Shown: positions 8,712-16,853 of the stretch, one piece after another
Numbering within the stretch: position 1 is the first letter of the stretch
Layout of the letters: each line of letters opens with the position of its first letter
DNA from: Planctomycetota bacterium
Lineage (GTDB): Bacteria > Planctomycetota > UBA8742 > UBA2392
NCBI GenBank assembly: GCA_020638675.1
Contig: JACKID010000002.1
Location: 62,001-126,000 of the forward strand
Direction of reading: 5' to 3'
Length of the DNA stretch: 64,000 bases
Position numbers and translations under genes: made by a program
Notes under the pieces: generated by a model
What the model was told of the DNA's origin: nothing
Databases searched by the model: none
Seen by the model: the letters and a program-made list of their open reading frames with translations, nothing else

Positions 8712-10370
8712 ATGAAATCATTGCTGCTGATGGCGGGCATCTGCTCGCTGGTTCTGTCGTCGATCGTCACCGCACAGGATGCGCCGGCTGAGCCCGACAT
8801 CCCGAAGAACATCCTGCACGAGACGTTCGACAAGCCCGACGCCGAGCCGGCGTGGAGCCTGCGCAAACACGCCGACGGCGCCGACCCCGTCGTGAAAGAC
8901 GGCAAACTGCAACTGCTTGGCGCTGCGGCCAACGAGAACAACTCGGCCGCGTGGCCCGTGCAGGTGGACGGCGGCTATCGACGCGTCAAGGCCGAGCTGG
9001 TCTTCAGCATCACGCCAGAGGCGCGCGGCATGTCGTTCATGCTGCTGCACACCTCCCACTTCGCGCGCAAGGGCGCCGCGTTCTACCTGTACAAGGCCAA
9101 GGGCTTCCCCGGCGACCCGAAGCCGACCGAGCCCGACTGGGACGAGCCCAACCTGTGGGGCAGCTTCGCCGTCGCGCTCGACACCCACAACCCGCCCAGC
9201 GAAGACCCGTTCGACGCAAATGGCAACGTGCACGAGCGCCCGCAGCGCGAAGTCAGCCTGCACTTCGATGGACGTGAGATCGCCAACGCCTTCTGCGAGC
9301 CGGACTTCGTCACCGGCAAGGCGAGCGTGCTCGCGCTCGAGATCAACTTCGTCACCGGCGGCGCGGAGGTCACCGTCGGCGTCGGCGGGCAGTCGATCTA
9401 CGACCGCTATTTCGTCCCGCACATGCTGCCCTATGAATCACGCGCGGCCGTCGGCGCACGCGGCGACGCCAAGTCCCGCTGCGACATCGACAGCCTGCAC
9501 GTCGAGTGGGAATCGCAGGCGGGCGAAGTGCACGGCCCGCTGACGCTGCAGGCCGTAAAGAGCGGCTGGAGCCGCCCGGGCAAGCCGTACGAGGGCGACG
9601 TCCACCTGCTGCCGACGGGCCTTGAGTACGAGCGCGTCATCATGACCCTGCGCCTGAAGCCGATGGTCGAGCGCGATGAGTGGGACCGCCTCGGGCACGT
9701 CTGGGTGTGGGACGACCAGCAACGCTTCGAGCTCGCGCGCATACTTACTCCGTTCGAGCTGTGGGGCGAAACGTACGAGTACGTCTGCGACGTCACCGAC
9801 TTCGGCAATCTGCTCAATGGCGCGCGCAAGATCGGCGTGGACCTCGGCGCGAACGTCGGCAACGGCTTCGTCTTTGATCTCGAGTTCAGCTACTACCGCC
9901 ACGACGAGGGCGTTGCGTGGCTGCCAAAGGTCGTCGACGTGCAGAACGTCTGGAGCGGAACGGCCGACTTCAAGAGCGAAGACTCGCTCGCAAAGACGTT
10001 CGGCAAACGCACCGTGAAAGTGCCCGCCGACGCCAAAAGCGCCAAGCTGCGCATCTGCGTCACCGGCCACGGCACGCTGGAATTCACGCCGCTCGGCCGG
10101 ACGGTGAAAGTCGGCGACAAGACGTTCGAGAACAAACTGTGGACGACGGACTGCTACTTGAACCCGTGGCGCCCGCAGTTCGGCACCTGGAAATACAACC
10201 GCGCAGGCTGGGGGCCCGGCAGCTTCGGCCGAATCTGGGAAATCGACATCAGCGACCAGATCAAGCCGGGCAAGGAGCTATCGCTCGAATACATCAGCGA
10301 CAAGTTCGACGCCGAAGGCAAGTGGGCCAGCCACAACATCGAAAGCCAGATCGTGTTCTACGCGGAGTAG
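8712..10370 (+). CDS. Exported PNGase F-like enzyme with an extra N-terminal lectin-like domain
   Basis: A 552-aa secreted protein with a clear signal peptide (residues 1-21, ending VTAQ). Residues 30-270 look like a concanavalin-type jelly roll (LamG/L-type lectin; for example FDKPDAEPAWSL and MSFMLLHTSHF). From about residue 290 the protein matches peptide-N-glycosidase F: the N-domain has IMTLRLK, WDRLGHVWV, FELARILTPF and DVTDFGNLLNG; the C-domain has GHGTLEF, TTDCYLNPWRP and GTWKYNRAGWGPGS. PNGase F removes N-glycans from proteins. The order suggests glycan binding plus cleavage, but catalytic activity is inferred from motifs only. Confidence 0.8.
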   Translation: MKSLLLMAGICSLVLSSIVTAQDAPAEPDIPKNILHETFDKPDAEPAWSLRKHADGADPVVKDGKLQLLGAAANENNSAAWPVQVDGGYRRVKAELVFSITPEARGMSFMLLHTSHFARKGAAFYLYKAKGFPGDPKPTEPDWDEPNLWGSFAVALDTHNPPSEDPFDANGNVHERPQREVSLHFDGREIANAFCEPDFVTGKASVLALEINFVTGGAEVTVGVGGQSIYDRYFVPHMLPYESRAAVGARGDAKSRCDIDSLHVEWESQAGEVHGPLTLQAVKSGWSRPGKPYEGDVHLLPTGLEYERVIMTLRLKPMVERDEWDRLGHVWVWDDQQRFELARILTPFELWGETYEYVCDVTDFGNLLNGARKIGVDLGANVGNGFVFDLEFSYYRHDEGVAWLPKVVDVQNVWSGTADFKSEDSLAKTFGKRTVKVPADAKSAKLRICVTGHGTLEFTPLGRTVKVGDKTFENKLWTTDCYLNPWRPQFGTWKYNRAGWGPGSFGRIWEIDISDQIKPGKELSLEYISDKFDAEGKWASHNIESQIVFYAE

Positions 10371-10383
10371 CAGCAAACCAAAG

Positions 10384-10460
10384 CCCAGCCCGGAAGGGCT
10401 GGGGAATGCCGGGACGCCAGTCGGCCATCGCACGATTCACCCCAGCCCTGGCGGGCTGGG
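10384..10460. terminator. Twin GC hairpins between convergent genes
   Basis: Two near-identical hairpins, CCCAGCCC-GGAA-GGGCTGGG (10384-10403) and CCCAGCCC-TGGC-GGGCTGGG (10441-10460), lie between the convergent stop codons. They probably end both transcripts. Their design, an 8-bp GC palindrome with a 4-base loop, resembles the palindromes inside the gene at 26315-27457. Confidence 0.6.
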
Positions 10461-10466
10461 CTTCGG

Positions 10467-11879
10467 TTAACCGACGAATGGTCTTGCTACGCCCTGCATG
10501 TCGGTTGGGATGTCCTTGCCGAAGTATTTGATGCACGTGGGCGCGAAGTCCATCAGGCTGAATGGTTCCAGCTCGCCTTCGGCGGGCACGCCGCCACCGG
10601 CCATGGCGAACACACCGTGCCAGTTGTGGTTGGCGTCATCGGGGCCGGTGTCGTTTTCGAACACGTGCAGGGGCGCGTCGGGCTCGGGGCTTACGCTCCC
10701 GATGCTGCGCCAGCCGAGGTCGCCGAAGATCACTATCAGATCCGGCGGGATGTTGTTCACCACCTTGTAGGTGTCGTGCGGGCGATACACGTGCGTGGTC
10801 ATCGCCGCGCCGGTGTCGTCCGGGATTGCCTTGATCTTGGCGGTGATCTCCGCGGCGAGTTTGTCCACGTCGGCCGGGTCGACACAGCCCTCGGGCTCGC
10901 GCCCCTTGATGTTGAACTGGATGCGCGAGTAGTAGCCGCCCTCGGCCCAGATCTTCGTCTTCGCCCAATCCACCTGACCGGCTTTAATAAGCTTGCCCAT
11001 GCCGGTGGGCGTGGACGGCCGTTCCTTCAGCGCCAGATAGCCCTCTCGGATCAGCCAGTCGTTGATCAGCACGCCGCCATCCATGCCGCGCGCGCCGTGG
11101 TCGGAAACGACAGCGATGGCCGTGTCCGGGTCGTTCTCGTAGGGCGCGATCAGCTCTCCCATCAGTTTGTCGCACAGGGCGTAGTAGTCGCGCATGGCGT
11201 TGTTGAGCGGGTGGTTGGCCTGGTAGTGGCGGTGCGTTTCGTCCGTGTAGCGCCAGAGCAGGTGGACAATGCGGTCGGTGCCCATCTCGACCATCATGAA
11301 GAAGTCCCACGGCTTGGTCTTCAGCAGGTGCGCGGCGAGCTGGAAGCGCCGGTGCGCCATGTCGATCAGGTTCTGCAGCACTTCTTCTTTCTTGTCGCTG
11401 CGGAACTCTTCGACGTCCGGGATGTAGTCGCAGACGGTCGCGATCTCGTTTTTCAGCGTGGCCGGGTAGGTCCAGGTGCCTTCCATGTCGGGCATCGGAA
11501 AGCCGCTGACCATCAGCCCGCGCAATGGCTTCGGCGGGTAGGTCTGCGGCACGCCCAGCACGATGTTGTTTAAGCCGCCGCGCGAGAGCACGTCCCACAC
11601 GCGCGGCTCGCGCACCATCTTGCCGTCGGCGAACATGAACGAGTCGTAGGAGTAATCCTTGCGATTGCGGAAGCCGTACATGCCCAGCGTGCCGGGGTCC
11701 TTACCGGTCACCATGCACTGCCAGGCCGGAATGGTGATCGGCGGAATGGTGCTGCGCATGCGCGCGTAGACCCCGCGCTCACGCAGCTTCGTCAGGTTGG
11801 GCATCTGATCCGCCCAGCGCTCAAAGGCATAGGACGGCTCAAGGCAATCAAGGCCCACAACAATCAGTTTCTTCGGCAT
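10467..11879 (-). CDS. Type I phosphodiesterase / nucleotide pyrophosphatase family protein
   Basis: A 470-aa cytoplasmic hydrolase of the alkaline phosphatase superfamily. The ATG at 11879 begins MPKKLIVVGLDCLEP, and the metal-binding Asp of the family follows at once. The nucleophile region is STIPPITIPAWQCMVTG, in which the Thr of TIPAW is the probable attacking residue. Further metal ligands sit in VVSDHGARG and near the end in NHNWHGVFAM. Related proteins cleave phosphodiester or phosphonate bonds, and several sit near glycan or lipid genes. The substrate is not known. A second superfamily member lies immediately upstream on the same strand. Confidence 0.85.
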   Translation of the reverse strand: MPKKLIVVGLDCLEPSYAFERWADQMPNLTKLRERGVYARMRSTIPPITIPAWQCMVTGKDPGTLGMYGFRNRKDYSYDSFMFADGKMVREPRVWDVLSRGGLNNIVLGVPQTYPPKPLRGLMVSGFPMPDMEGTWTYPATLKNEIATVCDYIPDVEEFRSDKKEEVLQNLIDMAHRRFQLAAHLLKTKPWDFFMMVEMGTDRIVHLLWRYTDETHRHYQANHPLNNAMRDYYALCDKLMGELIAPYENDPDTAIAVVSDHGARGMDGGVLINDWLIREGYLALKERPSTPTGMGKLIKAGQVDWAKTKIWAEGGYYSRIQFNIKGREPEGCVDPADVDKLAAEITAKIKAIPDDTGAAMTTHVYRPHDTYKVVNNIPPDLIVIFGDLGWRSIGSVSPEPDAPLHVFENDTGPDDANHNWHGVFAMAGGGVPAEGELEPFSLMDFAPTCIKYFGKDIPTDMQGVARPFVG

Positions 11880-11918
11880 GACCGCGATACTTGCTTGCCC
11901 AACGCGAAAGGCAAGTAG

Positions 11919-11960
11919 CATGGGTGCCCTCACCCATGCATCGCGGGCTGCACCCGCGAT
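11919..11960. repeat. Two adjacent perfect hairpins
   Basis: CATGGGTG-CCCT-CACCCATG (11919-11938) and ATCGCGGG-CTGCA-CCCGCGAT (11940-11960) stand side by side in the 133-base gap between the two hydrolase genes. They could be a terminator pair for the upstream gene or a REP-like unit. Confidence 0.6.
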
Positions 11961-12012
11961 AACCGGCGCGATGGCCCGGACACGGACGAGGACGTCGGTG
12001 CCACCAAGTTGC

Positions 12013-13506
12013 CTAGTCCTCGACGTAACCAAGGGCGGCGAGGTGGGCTTCGATCTTCTTTTCTTCGTCGGAGGCTGACCCGTCGCTGGCGCTCCGGGCT
12101 CCTGTGCTCTTCTTTGCTGCTGCGTCGATGGCCGTCAGATACGCCTGCATCTTCTGGGTTGTGTCGCGCTCGCTGGCTTTCACATCGTGGTGCTCGCCGG
12201 GGTCTTTCTTGAGATAGAACAGGCGGCGCGTTTTTGCCCCGAACAGGAACAGGTACGGGTCAATGTAGGCCGCCTTCAACAGACCCAGCAAACCCTTCTT
12301 GAAGTGGTGCCCATATAAAATTCCGAACATGCCGGGGCGCACGATCAGGGTCAGCGCGCGCCCGAGTTCCTTAAAATACTTCTTCACGCGTTTGCCGAAT
12401 TTGGGCGGCGTGTACTCGATGTACTTCCAATCCTGGCTGCGCACGACGCGCGCCAGCTCTTCGCGGTGAAACGGGAACGGCACCTCCAGCACCACGGCCT
12501 CGTGCAACTGCTTGACCTGCTCCTCGAACACCGGGCGCAGCGACTTGCCCCGGAAATGCTTTTCCGGCTCGAGCCCGAGCGCGTCCATCACCGTCGGCGC
12601 GATGTCGATCAGCTGGACTATGCTGTCGAACACCTTGCCCTGAGGCAGCACCTGCGGGCCGCGCATCAGCAGCGGGACCTTCAGTTCTTCCTCCCACGGG
12701 AACTTGCCGTGGCCGGCGATGCCGTGCTCAAAGAACATTTCGCCGTGGTCGCCGCAGACGATGATGATCGTGTCATCGAGAATGCCGCGCTCGTTCAGCC
12801 CGGCCACGAACTCGCCGAACTTCTCGTCCTGGTAGCGCAGGCTGCCGTCGTAGAGATCCTCCAGCTGCTGCAAATCTCGACGATTCCGCACGCGGCTGAA
12901 CGGGCGCCCTCGGCCGTCCACCGGGCCGTTGTAGCTGGGGTCCGCTTCCTTGTTGTATTCGTCGCCTTGCCGGAAGGGCTCGTGTGTATCGATCGACCAG
13001 ACCAGCATGAAGAAAGGATCGTAGCTGTCCTTGCGATCATCCAGCCATTTCAGCGCCTTGACGTGCAGGTCTTCGCTGAGCGGCAAACAGTAATCATCGC
13101 CGCGCGCATCCTGGCCCCGGTCGCGGCAGCGCTGGATCGTGTCGGGGTCCTTAAATGTGTCATCGAACAGGTCAAAGCCACGATCGAAACCGCGCAGCTT
13201 CGACACCTGATACACGGCCGAGAATGCGACTGTGTCATACCCGTTGGCTTTCAGAATCTCCGGCAGCCACGGCATGTCGGTGTTGAGCGCGTCGCGCATC
13301 TTGTGGATGCCCGTGCGCGTCGGGTGCTGGCCGCTGAAGATGCTGGCGCCGCTGGGAGCGGTCCAGCCGCTGTTAGAATACGCCGTCGTGAACGCCACGC
13401 CCTCTTCGCAAAATTTGTCCAAGTTCGGCGTGCAGTCGCGCTCGTAACCCAGCGCATGAATGCGGTCCGCGCGCAGGCAATCCATCACGTAAAGAATCAC
13501 GTTCAT
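12013..13506 (-). CDS. Sulfatase-family hydrolase with Thr at the nucleophile position
   Basis: A 497-aa sulfatase-fold protein. It begins MNVILYVMDCLRADRIHALG, where the Asp pair of the sulfatase metal site is expected. At the place of the C/S-x-P-S-R sulfatase signature it has SGWTAPSGASIFSGQHPTRTG: Thr replaces the Cys or Ser that is converted to formylglycine, and Gly replaces Arg. HEPF, GDHGEMFFEH and HGKFPWEEE complete the metal site. The T-x-P-S form is common in sulfatase-like phosphodiesterases and phosphoglycerol transferases, so sulfatase activity should not be assumed. The tail is Lys and Ser rich. Confidence 0.85.
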   Translation of the reverse strand: MNVILYVMDCLRADRIHALGYERDCTPNLDKFCEEGVAFTTAYSNSGWTAPSGASIFSGQHPTRTGIHKMRDALNTDMPWLPEILKANGYDTVAFSAVYQVSKLRGFDRGFDLFDDTFKDPDTIQRCRDRGQDARGDDYCLPLSEDLHVKALKWLDDRKDSYDPFFMLVWSIDTHEPFRQGDEYNKEADPSYNGPVDGRGRPFSRVRNRRDLQQLEDLYDGSLRYQDEKFGEFVAGLNERGILDDTIIIVCGDHGEMFFEHGIAGHGKFPWEEELKVPLLMRGPQVLPQGKVFDSIVQLIDIAPTVMDALGLEPEKHFRGKSLRPVFEEQVKQLHEAVVLEVPFPFHREELARVVRSQDWKYIEYTPPKFGKRVKKYFKELGRALTLIVRPGMFGILYGHHFKKGLLGLLKAAYIDPYLFLFGAKTRRLFYLKKDPGEHHDVKASERDTTQKMQAYLTAIDAAAKKSTGARSASDGSASDEEKKIEAHLAALGYVED

Positions 13507-13572
13507 GGTCGGCGATGATCAATGATGTGCGCCGAATGATCAATGCCGCCTGCATCAAACTGAAAAAGCAAT

Positions 13573-13651
13573 CTCGCACGGAGAACACAGAGTTCACAGA
13601 GAAGAACCAACCTGACGCAGTCCTCCGTGCCCTCTGTGATCTCTGTGCGAG
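13573..13651. repeat. Inverted-repeat element, 'CACAGAG' word family, copy 2
   Basis: The arms CTCGCACGGAG... and ...CTCTGTGCGAG pair imperfectly around a loop and are built of the same CACAGAG words as copy 1. This copy lies between divergent genes, upstream of cysC. Confidence 0.85.
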
Positions 13652-13723
13652 GCCGCAGTTTCCGGCGTTCCTGCTTGCGTCGGGCCCGCGGATTCGTACA
13701 CAGGGCCCTCCTCGGGAGAAATC

Positions 13724-14266
13724 ATGTCTGACCGCATTGGCTTTACACTCTGGTTCACGGGGCTTTCGGGCGCGGGCAAGTCCACGCTTGCGGAAGCGCT
13801 CAGCGCGCGTATGAATGCACTCGAGCTGGCCCACGAAATCCTGGACGGTGACATCGTGCGCACCAACCTGTCGAAAGGCCTCGGCTTTTCCAAGGAAGAC
13901 CGCGACACCAACATCCGCCGCATCGGCTTCGTCGCCAACCTGCTGACGCGCAACGGCGTGCCGGTGATGACGGCCGCGATCAGCCCGTACAAAGCCATCC
14001 GCGAAGAATGCCGCAGCCTGATCGGGCGCGACAACTTCGTCGAAGTGCACGTGCACGCGCCGCTGGAAGTGCTGATCGAGCGCGACACCAAGGGCCTCTA
14101 CAAGAAGGCGCTGGCCGGCGAGATCAAGGAATTCACCGGCGTCAGCGACCCGTACGAAGAGCCGGAAAGCCCCGACGTAAAGGTGCACACCCACGAAGAA
14201 TCCGTCGAGGAATCGCTCGACAAGATCTGGCAGCACCTCAAAGAGCGCGGCTTCGTCAAAGGCTAG
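13724..14266 (+). CDS. cysC: Adenylylsulfate (APS) kinase
   Basis: Phosphorylates APS at the 3' position to give PAPS, the sulfate donor for sulfation or assimilatory reduction. Motifs: P-loop GLSGAGKST at residues 13-21, LDGDIVR, the APS-binding FSKEDRDTNIRRIGFVA, and the mobile-lid segment with KGLYKKALAGEIKEFTG. Length (180 aa) is typical of a stand-alone kinase. GGGAG lies shortly upstream of the ATG. It is followed by sat after about 100 bases, so the two sulfate-activation steps are neighbours. Confidence 0.96.
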   Translation: MSDRIGFTLWFTGLSGAGKSTLAEALSARMNALELAHEILDGDIVRTNLSKGLGFSKEDRDTNIRRIGFVANLLTRNGVPVMTAAISPYKAIREECRSLIGRDNFVEVHVHAPLEVLIERDTKGLYKKALAGEIKEFTGVSDPYEEPESPDVKVHTHEESVEESLDKIWQHLKERGFVKG

Positions 14267-14294
14267 GCGGCAGCAACTGCTTTCACTGCCGCCT
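14265..14294. terminator. Hairpin at the cysC stop
   Basis: AGGCGGCAG / CTGCCGCCT (9 bp) begins inside the cysC stop codon. There is little T tail. It may separate cysC from sat expression. Confidence 0.4.
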
Positions 14295-14329
14295 GCCGCC
14301 CGCCGCCTTTCATTCCTGAGGCTCAACGC

Positions 14330-14335
14330 TATAAA
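14330..14335 (+). promoter_or_regulatory. Possible -10 box for sat
   Basis: TATAAA lies 33 bases before the sat ATG, with GGAG at 14358-14361 between them. The matching -35 (around 14307) is poor. Confidence 0.3.
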
Positions 14336-14368
14336 CACCGCCCACGGGCCACAAACCGGAGCAAACAA

Positions 14369-15502
14369 ATGGCCATCACGCCGCTGGGCGGGAACCTGAT
14401 CAATCGCGTGCTTGACGACAACGGCGCCGCCAAGCTCAAGAAAGACGCCGCGTCGCTGCCCTCCATCACGGTCAGCCCGGCCGAAGTGTGGGATTTGAAA
14501 CTGATCGCGATCGGCGGCTACTCGCCGCTGCCCGGCTTCATGAACGAGCACGACTACGCGGCCGTCATCGGCAAGGGCCGCCTCACCGACGGCACGCCCT
14601 GGACCGTGCCGATCACGCTCAGCACCAGCGATGCCGTCAAACCCGGCAAGGCCGCGCTGAAGGACGAAGACGGCAACCTGCTCGGCAGCATCGAAGTGAC
14701 GGGCACTTTTGCGCGCCGCTTCGAGGCCGAAGCCAAGGGCGTCTTCCAGACCACCGACGAGAAACACCCGGGCGTCGAGCGCATCAAGAACGCCGGGCAG
14801 ACGCTGGTCGCGGGCGAAGTCAGCGTGCTGCCGGAAACTCTCCCCGCCGATGAGCAGGGCATGGAATACCGCCCGGCCGCCATCCGTGCGGAAATCGAGA
14901 AGCGCGGCTGGAAGAACGTCGTCGCCTTCCAGACGAGAAACCCGATCCACCGCGCGCACGAATACCTGCTGCGCACGGCGATGGAAACCGCCGACGGGCT
15001 GCTGATTCATCCGCTGGTCGGTGAAACGAAGGCGGGCGACATCCCGGCCGACGTGCGCACCGCCTGCTACAAGGCGCTGATCGAAAAGTACTTCCCGGCC
15101 GAGCGCGTGATTCTCGCCGCGCTGCCCGCGCCGATGCGCTATGCGGGCCCGAAGGAAGCGATCCACCACGCGCTGATGCGCCGCAACTACGGTGCGAACC
15201 AGTTCATTGTCGGGCGCGACCACGCGGGCGTCGGCGACTACTACGGGACATACGACGCGCAGAAGATCTTCGAGACCTACGACGATCTCGGCATCAGCAA
15301 CCTGAACTTCGAACACTCGTTCTGGTGCAAGGGCGTCGGCAGCTACGCGACGCAGAAGACCAGCCCGTTCGGCAAGGAAATGCAGCTCACGATCAGCGGC
15401 ACCAAGCTGCGCGAAATGCTCGGCAACGGCGAGCACCCGCCGGCCGAAATCGTCCGCCCCGAAATCGCCGACATCCTGATCGCCTACTACAAGACTTTGT
15501 AA
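14369..15502 (+). CDS. sat: Sulfate adenylyltransferase (ATP sulfurylase)
   Basis: Makes APS and pyrophosphate from ATP and sulfate. It is a 377-aa homomeric-type enzyme with the catalytic VAFQTRNPIHRAHEYL (about residues 185-200), LIHPLVGETKAGDIP, ALPAPMRYAGPKEA, IVGRDHAGVGDYYG and the closing SGTKLREML. It lacks a fused APS kinase domain; the separate cysC upstream supplies that step. GGAG sits seven bases before the ATG. Together with cysC this gives PAPS. The route onward (sulfite or sulfated glycans) is not in the window. Confidence 0.97.
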   Translation: MAITPLGGNLINRVLDDNGAAKLKKDAASLPSITVSPAEVWDLKLIAIGGYSPLPGFMNEHDYAAVIGKGRLTDGTPWTVPITLSTSDAVKPGKAALKDEDGNLLGSIEVTGTFARRFEAEAKGVFQTTDEKHPGVERIKNAGQTLVAGEVSVLPETLPADEQGMEYRPAAIRAEIEKRGWKNVVAFQTRNPIHRAHEYLLRTAMETADGLLIHPLVGETKAGDIPADVRTACYKALIEKYFPAERVILAALPAPMRYAGPKEAIHHALMRRNYGANQFIVGRDHAGVGDYYGTYDAQKIFETYDDLGISNLNFEHSFWCKGVGSYATQKTSPFGKEMQLTISGTKLREMLGNGEHPPAEIVRPEIADILIAYYKTL

Positions 15503-15510
15503 ACGGCGGT

Positions 15511-15593
15511 CTCGCACAGGGAACACAGAGGCCACGGAGAACGGCAAAGCTCTCCGTGGCCTTTCTCTGTGCACTCCGTGGTCTCTGTGCGAG
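15511..15593. repeat. Inverted-repeat element, 'CACAGAG' word family, copy 3
   Basis: It starts nine bases after the sat stop. The arms begin CTCGCACAGG and end CTCTGTGCGAG, with internal CCACGGAGA / TCTCCGTGG pairing. It lies between two genes on the same strand. Confidence 0.88.
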
Positions 15594-15634
15594 ATGCAGT
15601 TGGCAATTCGGCGCCGTCTTGGTCTGATCGCGGC

Positions 15635-16534
15635 ATGGCAGCGGGCTTCATTACTTACTGCAACGACCTGGTCGCGCGTGCGAAGCATGCTGGCTGGAAG
15701 GTCGTTTCCGAAAAGACAATCCCCTACGGGCGCCAGTGGCAGATGGAAGACGCGGCCGGGTTCAAGGCGGTGTTGAACGCCTACTCGGGCAAGAAGGGTT
15801 TCTCGTTTCACGTCGGCGGCAAGGATGCGGAGCGATTGAACGAAGCGCTCGGTGGTACCACACCCACCGCCGCTGGCCCGGCCACATCTGGCGATCCATT
15901 CGGTCTCGGTGTGCCGCGCGTCGGCGGCGACGAGTCGGGCAAGGGCGACTTCTTCGGGCCACTGGTCGTGGCTGCGTTCTACCTGGATGAAGCGACGGCC
16001 GAGAAGCTGAAAGACTCCGGTATCGGCGACAGCAAGAAATTCAATGACAAGCAGATCGAGAAAATGGCCGGCGTGCTCGACAAACTCCAGTGCGGCGCAT
16101 TCGCCCGGCTGATGCCGCGCGAGTACAACCCGCAGTACGCCAAGATCGGGAACCTCAACGTGCTGCTCGCCAAGATGCACGGCAAGTGCATCAACGCACT
16201 TTGCAAAGTCACGGGCCAGCCGAAGACCGTGCTGGTTGACCAGTTCGCCCGCGACCCGCGCGTGCTGGTGAAAGCCATCGCCGCCCCCGCAGGCGTGCAG
16301 GTCGTGACGCGTACCAAGGGCGAGGCCGACCTCGCCGTCGCCGCCGCGAGCATCATCGCGCGCGCAGAATTCGTGCGCGGGCTGAAAGAGCTGGAAACCG
16401 AGTTCGGGCAGTCGTTCCCACCCGGCGCAGGGCCACCCGTCATCAAGGCCGGGCGCGAGTTCGTCAAAACCTTCGGCCGCGACCAACTGGTCAATGTCGC
16501 CAAGCTTCACTTCAAAACCATCGACAGCCTTTAA
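15635..16534 (+). CDS. rnhC: Ribonuclease HIII
   Basis: Removes RNA from RNA-DNA hybrids. At 299 aa it has the HIII layout: an N-terminal TBP-like substrate-binding domain (about residues 1-85) joined by a Pro/Ala-rich linker to an RNase H2-type catalytic domain. The hallmark GGDESGKGDFFGPLVVAA (about residue 97) carries the catalytic Asp-Glu pair, with further acids in the DSKKF, VLVDQFA and KGEADLAVAAASIIAR segments. The start ATG at 15635 avoids the repeat element just upstream. The protein ends inside the left arm of the next repeat element. Confidence 0.94.
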   Translation: MAAGFITYCNDLVARAKHAGWKVVSEKTIPYGRQWQMEDAAGFKAVLNAYSGKKGFSFHVGGKDAERLNEALGGTTPTAAGPATSGDPFGLGVPRVGGDESGKGDFFGPLVVAAFYLDEATAEKLKDSGIGDSKKFNDKQIEKMAGVLDKLQCGAFARLMPREYNPQYAKIGNLNVLLAKMHGKCINALCKVTGQPKTVLVDQFARDPRVLVKAIAAPAGVQVVTRTKGEADLAVAAASIIARAEFVRGLKELETEFGQSFPPGAGPPVIKAGREFVKTFGRDQLVNVAKLHFKTIDSL

Positions 16535-16701
16535 ACCGCGAAGAGCCGCCAAGGACCGCTAAGAACTACAAAGGCCTGAACCATACAAAGCAGCGAAGGC
16601 GCAAAGAGCTTTCTGGTGCCAGCCATCGCTTGGCGCCTTCGCGCCTTTGCGTGGAACCGCAGTTGCCTTTCTTCGCGGTCCTTTGCGGCCCTTAGCGGTT
16701 T
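16533..16701. repeat. Nested inverted-repeat element, 'CGCGAAG' word family, copy 1
   Basis: This fills most of the 319-base gap between rnhC and the next gene. The outer arms (AAACCGCGAAGAGCCGCC and the matching GCGGCCCTTAGCGGTTT) enclose a second, inner inverted repeat with arms AGCGAAGGCGCAAAG / CTTCGCGCCTTTGCG, so one word-built hairpin sits inside another. The left arm overlaps the rnhC stop codon. Beyond the element only a possible extended -10 box is visible. Confidence 0.85.
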
Positions 16702-16739
16702 CAAATGCAGTTGCCCTGCCTGCCGATGAACAGCGTAAT

Positions 16740-16748
16740 TGGTATACT
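16740..16748 (+). promoter_or_regulatory. Extended -10 promoter candidate
   Basis: TG-G-TATACT forms a good extended -10 box with no clear -35. It would start transcription near 16755, leaving a leader of about 100 bases before the TTG start at 16854. Confidence 0.4.
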
Positions 16749-16853
16749 GGCAACGGTTTACGGCGGCGGCCTTTGACTGCCCGCTGCGGTCGCCCGATTG
16801 ACAGGGCGAATCGCCCCGCTACCATTCCGCATTCGATTGAAAGGGCTGCAGTC

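Noticed and set aside
12013..13506. Annotation as arylsulfatase
   Set aside because: The formylglycine Cys/Ser and the following Arg are replaced by Thr and Gly, so only a sulfatase-fold hydrolase can be claimed.
13373..16552. A 1059-codon open frame on the minus strand across cysC, sat and rnhC
   Set aside because: It is the antisense of three well-identified enzymes; the absence of stops reflects high GC. Its protein has no recognisable domain and is Val/Asp/His biased.
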